A stretch of 64,000 bases of DNA, from contig JBCFYV010000001.1 of NCBI GenBank assembly GCA_039000515.1, positions 65,751,919 to 65,815,918 on the forward strand, read 5' to 3'. The notes below the pieces were generated by a model. The model saw only the letters and a list, made by a program, of their open reading frames with translations. It was not told where the DNA came from and ran no database searches. This document shows, piece after piece, positions 56,040 through 64,000 of the stretch; the first letter of the stretch is position 1; each line of letters begins with the position of its first letter. The translations under genes and the position numbers were made by a program. This DNA is from Timema cristinae (lineage: Eukaryota; Arthropoda; Insecta; Phasmatodea; Timematidae).

Positions 56040-56395
56040 CCTGGCGAAACGTACCAACAACGAACCAGCCGCTAAATAGTGGGAGAGTACCAGCAATGTA
56101 CCATCGATGTACCAGCATCGAACCAGTAGGAGAGTACCAGCGATGTACAGCAACGTACCAGCAGAAACCAGTAGGAAGGTATCAGCAATGTACCAGCAGT
56201 GTACCAGCATCAAACCAGTAGGATATTACAGCAATTTACCAGCAACGAACCAGTAGGAGAGTACCAGCAAGGTACCAGCGATGAACCAGCAACGTAACAA
56301 CAATGTACCAACGATGTACCAGCATAAAACCAGTATGAGAGAACCAGCAAAGTACCAGAGATGTACCAGTAACGTACCAGTATACGTGTACGAGC
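56040..56395. repeat. Hierarchical minisatellite built from 11-bp ACCAGCAATGT units
   Basis: Basic units of about 11 bp (ACCAGCAATGT, ACCAGCATCGA) alternate with a 14-bp variant ACCAGTAGGAGAGT. They give a higher-order period of about 45-47 bp over roughly seven blocks. On the minus strand all frames look like runs of GTLLV and WYIAG; these are not proteins. Confidence 0.9.
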
Positions 56396-56569
56396 CAAGC
56401 TTCGACAGTTGTAGACAATAAGCTATCAAGGCTTTGAACCCAAGGTTGCCATCCTAGGATGCCATAGCGACCATGCAGGGCTGCGACAATCAGCTGCGTA
56501 ACAGGAGAACACAGCCCAACATTCAGGTCCGTAAAAAAATACTCGGTCTAAACACGATGTGTCTTCCTC

Positions 56570-58716
56570 GGGTGTATACCAATACATCGCAAGTCCATTA
56601 CATCGCATGTCCATTACATCGAGTTTAAGAACAAATACATTGCAGGTCCAACACGTCGCATTTCTCCACCTCTCTACACACAGCTAACCATATTGGCTAA
56701 CACGATCCCAACAAGTTGTGTTACAATATAAACGCACTCCCAACTTGTTAGGGATGTTGGCCAACATGTTGGTGTTGGGCGAGCTGTGTGTTGTGTTGTG
56801 TTGGATCATTTGCTAGAGATAATAAACGACCAACCCAACATGTTGGCTGAGTCGGGAGGTTCTGCGCATGCGCTATCGAGTTGAATGAGTGTCTAACCTA
56901 ATCAACTTTGCCAACAAGGGGAGTCAGGCACATAATCATTTCAACCAAACCTACCGTCATAGTGAGAGTGAATGCTCGTTTATTATGTAAAAAAGTGAAG
57001 TGTTCTGGAATATTACTCTACCGCGATGGGCGCCAATTGAAGTGTTCTGGTTCGGCGCGTTGAGCGTCGATTGAAGTTACACCGTTTAATTAGCTGGTAA
57101 CTGCCCCGTGGTCGAGCACTAATTAAATCGGTCCGGTTTTTTGATGTTGTGAGTTAATTGGTATTTATAGCCCCGTGATCGAGCGCCAATTAAAGAATTA
57201 TAATTAATACACACTTATTATTTTGACATGTTTTTATTTCTGAATCTAAGTTTATTTAAGGAGAAAATAGATCATGTCGTCAAAATGTATACGCCTATTG
57301 TAGGGATCGCGGACAGAAGCTGTACTAGTGACTGAGTAGTGAGCAGTACTGGACCCAAGTCACCAAGTCGCCAAGTGCCCTTACATTGCACCATCCTTTG
57401 TATATATCCCTTGCTCATGGAAGCTTCGAGAAGGTTTAGTTTAGAAAAACAAAATACAAGACAAAAACATCTCGGTTTTACTAGAAGGTCCGAGAGCCGG
57501 AAACTGACTCAAGCTACATTTTAAAATCTCTATTCGAACCTTCGAGAAGAGGAAGTTATTATTTGAAATATTATATTGTCAACCTGACTTGACTAATGTC
57601 ACGTGCGTGACGTCACTGATCAGTGGCTTTTGCCTTCTTAGAAGAAGAAGTGCTTTAAGCGCCATTTAACATACTATATAATTTAAATAAAATTAAATAC
57701 GTTTATAAAATTAGGACGATATTATTGTCAATGATTTCACATACTTTTCAGGGGCAAATCAGTTACATTACACAAGTTGGATCCAACATGTTGGGAGACA
57801 AGACATGAGGAAAAGTAAGCTGTGTTTATTCTAGACAACTTGTTGGACCAACATCCTGGTTCCTCCACCTTTTTTTAAAATTAGTTTACAAATTTCTAGC
57901 CTTGGATAGCGACGTACTACTTGCCGTTTCTTCATTTATTGTGATGACAGGAAGTGTACTATTGCATAAGAACCAATACTTAAGAAACGGTAGGGCGTTC
58001 AAAGTTTTTTTTTGATAGACGTCGAATTGAAGGTGTGTTTATGGTAATAATGAGTTAACTACATTTGTAAAGTGGTGTTGATAGCTTTGTACACATGATA
58101 CCTCACAAAGAACAAAATACTTTTGATATAAATCAATTAAAAATCTAGTAGCCGAAGTTAATTTTTTTGTGTGAGGAATTCTCCATCCCCATCAATTCTG
58201 AAAATTGAAAAATGACACCTGAACACGGGTCCCGGGTTCGATTCTCGTGTCTAGGTGTAATTTTTCCATTTTCAGAATTTAAATCAATTAGTTTAACTGT
58301 ATTAGCCTTGTTCCATTCCATGATCACAAAAATATACTAGCCCCGATTTTAAAAGTTAAACTAATCGGAAAATAAAACACTTGCTTCACCAAGGTTAGAC
58401 ACTCATTCAACTCGATAGCGCATGTGCAGAACCTCCCAACTCGGCCAACATGTTGGGTTGGTCGTTTATTATCTCTAACAAATGATCCAACACAACACAA
58501 CAGCTCGCCCAACATCCCCAACAAGTTGGGAGTGCGTTTATATTGTAACACAACTTGTTGGGATCGTGTTAGCCAATATGGTTAGCTGTGTGTCGAGAGG
58601 TGGGGGAAATGCGACGTGATGGACCTGCAATGTATTTGTTCTTAAACGCGATGTAATGGACATGCGATGCAATGGACATGCGATGTAATGGACTTGCGAT
58701 GTATTGGTGCCCACCC
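56570..58716. mobile_element. Mutator-like non-autonomous element, ~325-bp TIRs, 9-bp TSD
   Basis: The left arm 56570-56899 is the reverse complement of the right arm 58392-58716 at roughly 90% identity by eye, apart from small indels. The termini are GGGTG...CACCC. A perfect 9-bp direct repeat GTCTTCCTC flanks it at 56561-56569 and 58717-58725. Long TIRs with a 9-bp TSD are the signature of Mutator-like elements. The 1.5-kb interior has no transposase. The arms and interior carry many copies of the palindrome CCAACATGTTGG and variants. Confidence 0.9.
58190..58285 (+). repeat. Inverted repeat enclosing a tRNA-like B box (SINE family C)
   Basis: Arms AATTCTGAAAAT...GAAAAAT...ACACCT (left) and its reverse complement (right) are 27 bp with about two mismatches. 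The loop contains GGGTTCGATTCTCG, a Pol III B-box sequence, and the AGGTGT phrase also present near 61472. It lies inside the Mutator-like element. Confidence 0.65.
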
Positions 58717-58739
58717 GTCTTCCTCCAGTGCTGATAGAA

Positions 58740-60020
58740 GAATACTATATATTTTATTTTATAGAACTGTCGCCTAACGCTCCCAGACCGAGTCTATGCT
58801 CTGGTCCATAAGTAATTCTACTCGCGATTACAGTCTCAATATCCATAATCACGTGACCGTTTCAACCAATGAGATAGTAAGAGACTTCATCCAATCAAAA
58901 AATTCGAAAGAAAATAGTCTACAGCACTGAGCGTGCGTCAAGCAGTCAGCTGATCAATGAAACCAAAAACAACTTAGTTTAGAAAACTTCAAGTATTTAT
59001 ATTAAAATATAGGTTAATAACAATCACAAGAAATATCTTTATAACTTTATTTTAACTATCAAACTTAAAATAATAAGTGTATACAATAAAATGAAAATTT
59101 TAAACAAATGTAGGCCTACTAATATTTTGGATGAAAAATAACTAGTATCCATAGTTAATCAATTACAAAAAATTAAATGACGCTAGTAAGTCGCGTATAA
59201 ACCAAATAATAGGGGTGTTGAACCTACAAAAGCAAATCCAATATTTCTGATAACTTGGTATTTCTCATAAAACAATTTCCTAGAAACCGCTCTTCCCGGG
59301 GTGTTTAGATTTTTAGAAAAATGTTTCTGAAATAGGTCCGCGCTTAGCCATATTTTCATTTTGTATATGTTTCCATAGAGACGGATTCTATCACTGCTAT
59401 TATTTCTTTATTTCAAGGCGCATGCGCATATTTACTGGGCTGTGATTGGTAGTCCGTATAAACGAGTCCGTAGAAAGTTAAAGTTGGGCAACTTCTACAG
59501 AGTAAGGACTTACGGATAAGGACTCTGTGGCCAGAGCAATCTGATATTGTAGCATCGATTTCTTACGGACCACGGAACTACGGATACGAAGTCTGTGTCA
59601 GGGCCTCAAGTCTTGATAATACTCTAAGTCACATGGAATGTGTTTATAGAAATGTAGTGGCAATGATTATTATTTACATATATGGCTGTATAATACTAAA
59701 CATCATTCAATTTGTGTTTATTGAAATGTAGTGAGAATACTGTATTTACTGACATGTGGTGTTTATGTTCCTTTTAAATTAAATTGTAGTCAATTTCTAA
59801 TTATATAGTTTTTGTTTCAGTTTGATTGCCGGGTACGTTATTTTTTACTTTTCAACTCCTTTGTACCCACATCGGTATGCTTACAGTCCAAATGTCTGGC
59901 TAGTTTGCTAGTGACACATCGGTCAGGATTCAAATCTTCTTCATCCTCAACCCATAATCAAATAATATCTGCATCTTTTCAATGCAGTTTCGAAATCTTT
60001 CCAGACAGATGCAATTACAT
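58740..60020. other. Non-coding stretch
   Basis: No gene recognised. The longer ORF from 59812 runs into SINE sequence at its 3' end and is not considered real. Confidence 0.35.
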
Positions 60021-60027
60021 GCGCTCA

Positions 60028-60330
60028 CCCAATTCTGTGGCGCGCGGTCTAACGCGCTAATCTCATGTTAGACTAGACTGCAGAGGACATGGAGATCATG
60101 GTTTGATCCCAGTCATGTGCACTCAAAGTGGTTTTCCCTAAATGCCTTCACGCTCTTCATGCAAATGTGAGTGCACATTCTATAAATTACACCTACCTCA
60201 TCTATAACCCATTGGTGTAATTAGTGCATTTGCTATAGCCCTAACAGGTAGTAAGACCTTGTGCTGTGTATAAGTTCCATACATTGCATAACCCGAACAG
60301 ATAGTATAACAGTGTGTTAAAAACTTTTAT
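60028..60330 (+). mobile_element. SINE family A with a duplicated tail
   Basis: Head TGTGGCGCGCGGTCTAACGC, B box GGTTTGATCCC (about 60100), body with CTTCATGCAAATGTGAGTGC, and tail CCCTAACAGGTAGTAAGACC near 60238. A second tail-like segment AACCCGAACAGATAGTATAA follows near 60291. Confidence 0.75.
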
Positions 60331-60515
60331 ATTGATTCTATTGTGAATTGACTGAGCTAATTAGTTCTTTGAGGACTTTTTGGCATTGACTAGGTGTGTG
60401 AATATAATTTTATAATAAATAATTATGAGTTTACAAAGATCTTTAAAAACCAATATATAAACACTGTGCAGTAATGTAATTTAATTGAGAGAGAGGGGGG
60501 CCTTTCTGGTTATAT

Positions 60516-60579
60516 TAGGGCTTGATAGAAACAAATGTCTATTTGTAAAATAAATAACATTTGTTTCTATCAAGACCTA
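60516..60579. repeat. Near-perfect short hairpin
   Basis: CTTGATAGAAACAAATGT (60521-60538) and its exact reverse complement ACATTTGTTTCTATCAAG (60557-60574) are separated by 18 nt. With one mismatch the stem extends to 23 bp. The size resembles a pre-miRNA hairpin or a minimal palindromic element. Confidence 0.85.
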
Positions 60580-60639
60580 GCCTAACTTTATTTCGGCTTG
60601 GCTTCCTTCCTTGTCAATTAAACTACATTATTTTAAAAT

Positions 60640-61005
60640 TAGTGTCAAATCCACTGTTTTTCCAATCTGAATCTAGGGTAAATTTATAAACCTCATTGAA
60701 AATAAAAAAATAATGGAAATTTTAGAAAATAGTAATTGTAAATAAATGTTCACATATTTTCATATCCATTCCTTATAGCATTCATCCAATCAGTAAAGTG
60801 TTAAATTACTGGTCTGATCCCTGGTTGTTGAGTTTTTCTAGAATTATTTTGGTTCTGGACCCCCAATAGGCAGTATTTGAGGTTTAAAACAAATTTCAAT
60901 TGAATAATTGATTTTTATTATTTTTTAATTTTTTTAGGGTTTGTGTTTCAAATCCATTATTTTCTGGAATCCTAGAATCTAGTTAAGGATTGGAGGGTCT
61001 AATTT
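60640..61005 (+). repeat. Interspersed repeat R2, copy 2
   Basis: The same order of phrases as 31250-31590, with about 70 bp of extra sequence near 60810-60880 (TCTGATCCCTGGTTG...CCCCCAATAG), which may be a nested insertion. Ends are approximate. Confidence 0.6.
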
Positions 61006-61066
61006 CTAATTACATTAATGTTTCCACACATATATTTCTAAGCCATTAATCAATGATTAAATTATT

Positions 61067-61166
61067 NNNNNNNNNNNNNNNNNNNNNNNNNNNNNNNNNN
61101 NNNNNNNNNNNNNNNNNNNNNNNNNNNNNNNNNNNNNNNNNNNNNNNNNNNNNNNNNNNNNNNNNN
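61067..61166. other. Assembly gap (100 N)
   Basis: Exactly 100 consecutive N, a conventional gap of unknown size. Sequence on the two sides need not be adjacent in the genome. Confidence 1.
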
Positions 61167-61184
61167 ATTTCTTCCTCATTTTCT

Positions 61185-61490
61185 CCATGAGATATCTAGG
61201 ACTCGTCCCGTGCTCAGAGTCATTCTTCACTCATTTTTCTACCTCTGAGCTATCTCGACTCATCCCACGCTCAGGGTCATTCTTCACTCATATTTTAAGA
61301 CAAAATCTTTGATGGACTTATGAATATCATCGTCTATTAAGAGCTACATCCAGACTCTGCCTTAATTTCTGAGTGAGGAATGACCCTGAGCATAGGACGA
61401 TCCTGGATAGCTCAGAGTAAACATTAGTGTACTAACCCAAAGTTCTGGATTCGATACCCATATTTAGGTGTCTTTTTAATGTTCTAAACT
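61185..61490 (+). mobile_element. SINE family C cluster (tRNA-derived, partly inverted)
   Basis: On the plus strand GATAGCTCAGAGTAAACATT (A box, 61415) and GGATTCGATACCC (B box, about 61454) form a tRNA-like head. Its 5' leader GAGTGAGGAATGACCCTGAG is present in inverted orientation twice upstream (about 61193-61240 and 61250-61295, a 57-bp step). The arrangement is therefore two inverted partial heads facing one more complete copy. Confidence 0.65.
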
Positions 61491-61865
61491 GTTCTTCCAT
61501 CCAAAATCAGGTATAGTTTTAGTTGCTATCTGGAACTCACTCAGCTTGAAAGATTACAGAATCTCAGAGAATAAATAGTTTGGAAATTGTTTACTATTAG
61601 TATTAGATTAGATAATATTTATGATTTATCTTGTTTAGCTATAACAATTATAATGAAGTCACACTTTTGTTAACATACAAACATATAACTAACCATATAT
61701 ACTTGTTAGCACACATAAAACATTTACTGTACACTTTAAATGCTACATTCATACACTATATACATTATTTTTACTTTTTTGGTACAAACTAAAGTATTCT
61801 TGTGATAGGTTTATCATTCCCGAGTAACCCAACACAGATAAATCATTTGTGGTTAACCTAAGTGC

Positions 61866-61977
61866 ATGTTTGCTTGCATTGAGCCGATGGCATCTAGTAC
61901 TGCCGAGCAATGTGTTTCAGAGCCTCACTCAGTATTTACTAGCAATGATAAGAACATTGAAGATCATGGGGCCCTCG
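61866..61977 (+). CDS. Speculative first coding exon, unknown gene
   Basis: An ATG-led frame (61866, or internal ATG 61890) encodes MASSTAEQCVSEPHSVFTSN and a few more residues, up to a consensus donor CCCTCG|GTAAGT at 61978. The composition (Ser, Glu, Thr) looks more protein-like than most small frames here. The open frame runs on to 62078, overlapping nothing known. No homology recognised and no downstream exon found before the window ends. It could be chance. Confidence 0.2.
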
Positions 61978-62089
61978 GTAAGTTATACAAGACAATACAA
62001 ACCATTAGTCCATCTATTACCGTAAAGCAAGAATCCCAAATGGATACACAGTCTAAATTTCAAGCTTTGCCAGTCTAGTTTGCTAGTGC

Positions 62090-62222
62090 AGGGGAGTTTG
62101 GTGCATGGAGCTCAGCAGGGTTTACCACTCCAACTCCACACAAATACACTTATACTTTCTCTCAACTATACCCCATTCATGTAATTCTAATCTAATAGTG
62201 CGGGCAGGTAGGAAGAGACTAA
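62090..62222 (+). mobile_element. SINE family A fragment
   Basis: A diverged body (GGTTTACCACTCCAACTCCA, CACAAATACACTTATACTTT) and tail (GTGCGGGCAGGTAGGAAGAG), followed by A-rich sequence. Confidence 0.5.
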
Positions 62223-62332
62223 GCAAAAAAAAAAATGATAAAATTCCTGTATTTGTTCAGTTTCATATGTAGAAATAATATAATGTCGGAGCACACTATC
62301 AATAGTTGTCTAGTGTTTGGGGGACCCTGTAG

Positions 62333-62420
62333 ATCAGGGGTTCTCAACCTGGGGGGGCGGCGGCCCCTTAGGGGGGGGCGTGATAAACTGAAAAAAAAAA
62401 AACCCAAGACAAACACATCA
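62333..62420. mobile_element. hAT-like terminus
   Basis: CAGGGGTTCTCAACCTGGGG followed by G-rich sequence is a widespread hAT terminal form. The other end was not found, and the small ORFs over it are not genes. Confidence 0.5.
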
Positions 62421-63279
62421 TCCAAAGTTTTTGGGGACGAATGCTAGAATTTCTGGTAAACCCTTTCAAAACAAACCGGGAACGCAAAACACAAAATGAG
62501 CAATTCCCCGTCACTGTTAGACTCAGGGCACTTGCCTCATCGCAATTTTGGTTTTTGTTAACACACTTAGCGCTCTTTTCTCAGTCGGATAGGATGGTGG
62601 TACCTTCCACAAATTCCTTTTGGTTTTGATATTTGGAATTTTGAGCTGCATTGCCTCATGTCGGTTACGTTATGTCCACCACTGTGTTGATGTTTTTTTT
62701 TAGATTACGTTTTTTTTCGCTTAGTGTTTAGTGCATAATAATTAATAATAGTGTGAGTGACAGTGTAAGATTTAAAAAAATTTAAATCGTTATTGAAGAA
62801 AAGGCCGTACAATGAGAATAATGGGGGTACTTTTTAAGAAAAAGTGGTGGTAATTTACCTCAATGCGTTATTTTTCACGGGTTTTATTTTTAGTAACGAT
62901 GCATGTGACCATGGCGTTTGGAAGGATAAAAAAACGAGATTTTTGTTCAAGGATTAACTTGCTAAAACGCATGAAACTTGATTTAGTGAAAGATTTCAAT
63001 TGAGACTGAAAAAGCCCTGTAAGTTAATTTAAGATTACCTTGTTTTAAACAAAAGATAAGCCACAAAACCATTGATGATTTCTTGTAAAGCCGTTTTAAT
63101 TTCTGCTGTAGTATTGTACTTTTTTTTAAAACACAGAATTGATTAAATTCTCAAGATTTGAAAAATCAAGCAATAGAAAAATTAAACAAATCTTTTTTCT
63201 TTTCTTTTAGTGTTATAAAACAAATGACACATCACACATTTCCAGTTGCCCGTTTTATTTAGATTTATTGATGGAAAAA

Positions 63280-64000
63280 CATTTATGGAGGGGATATCTT
63301 CCAAACTCCCAAAAAAAACAAAAAAGGTTTTTTGAGTATTTTTTCCCTATCTAAAACTTCCCCTTGGGGAAAAAAGTTTATTTCGAAAGGGGGAAAAAAA
63401 TTTATGATGGCTGTCGAACTTTTAAGGGAAAAACCCCCCAAAATGATTTGGTTCTGTTTCACTAAACCCGGGGGTTTTTAAATCTAAAAAAAAAAAGGGT
63501 AATAAAAGGGGGGGTTAAAAACAGTCCCATAAATTTTTCTTTTTTCCCACAAAAATTTTTCCTTTTGGTTTTAAAAAAGTAACATGCTTGATAGGTTGTT
63601 TTTTTTTTGAAGTCGGAAAATAAATTTTTTTTTAAATGATTTGGGGGGGAAAGACAATTTTACAGCAAGTCACAGAAAAAAAATTTTTCATTTTTTTTTT
63701 GGGGTTATTAAAAAAAGATTTTTTTAGGCCCCCCCAAATTTTTTTAACATTTGAAGCAAAAAGGGGAAAAAACAAAAATTTTTTTTAAATTTTAAAAAAT
63801 TTTTAAAATTTGTTTTTTTGGGGAGAAGAAATTTAGGCAACCTTTTAATTTTTCCAAAAAACCTATCTTTTTTTTCCAAGGCCAAACAAAGGGGAAGGGG
63901 GAAACCCCCCCCAAAAAAATTTTAAAAATAAATTTAAAGGGGCCCCCCGATTTCATCAAGGGGGGACCTAAAGGGAAACGAATTAGGAAAGTTTTTAAAC
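63280..64000. other. Homopolymer-rich, probably low-quality sequence
   Basis: Dense runs of A, T, G and C of 4-10 bases with almost no unbroken complexity, unlike the rest of the window. It is best read as erroneous consensus near a contig end. Nothing should be annotated in it. Confidence 0.6.

Noticed and set aside
59812..60060. 82-codon plus-strand ORF
   Set aside because: Its 3' end lies in a family A SINE, and the rest has no recognisable motif.

Overview
The window is animal nuclear DNA: AT-rich, gene-poor, with large introns, many nested transposable elements and tandem arrays. It is probably from an invertebrate, but the sequence does not settle which; a mollusc-like lophotrochozoan is only a guess. 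It contains a 100-N scaffold gap (61067-61166), indel-rich repeat copies in the large array, and homopolymer-rich sequence after about 63.3 kb. These look like a draft long-read assembly.

Only one host gene can be recognised with confidence. It is a minus-strand SUMF1 (formylglycine-generating enzyme) gene of four coding exons at 49997-49436, 44120-43949, 30806-30623 and 22733-22551. The exons join in phase into a 366-residue protein with signal peptide, the N-terminal CGC motif and both active-site cysteines. Its introns (5.3, 13.1 and 7.9 kb) hold most of the elements in the centre of the window.

Layout. 1-2.5 kb: no recognised gene. 3.0-16.0 kb: a broken plus-strand LINE (endonuclease, then reverse transcriptase) split by two non-coding stretches; the second carries an 8.3-kb array of about 148 units of 56 bp. 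16-22.5 kb: AT-rich, with tRNA-derived SINEs. 22.5-50 kb: the SUMF1 locus. Intron 3 holds a decayed hAT element (26916-30532, 8-bp TSD) with a SINE nested in it (11-bp TSD). Intron 2 holds LINE pieces, a complete 4.2-kb DNA transposon (33315-37506) with an intact 882-codon ORF, and a minus-strand Gypsy relic containing a 61-bp minisatellite. Intron 1 holds a LINE containing a 46-bp minisatellite, a hAT-like MITE and another SINE. 50.5-51 kb: LINE fragment. 53.3-54.9 kb: remnant of a Maverick/Polinton- or adintovirus-like element with a frameshifted adenain-like protease. 56.0-56.4 kb: 11-bp-based hierarchical minisatellite. 56570-58716: a Mutator-like non-autonomous element with roughly 325-bp TIRs and a 9-bp TSD. 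60-64 kb: SINEs, repeats, the gap, one speculative exon and low-quality sequence.

Main points of interest: (1) the intact transposon, which looks Sola-like, with TIRs, a 4-bp TSD and eight subterminal iterons; (2) two minisatellites that are expansions of internal coding segments of a Gypsy and a LINE, each bounded by short direct repeats one unit apart; (3) two SINE families sharing one 3' tail; (4) the virus-like relic.
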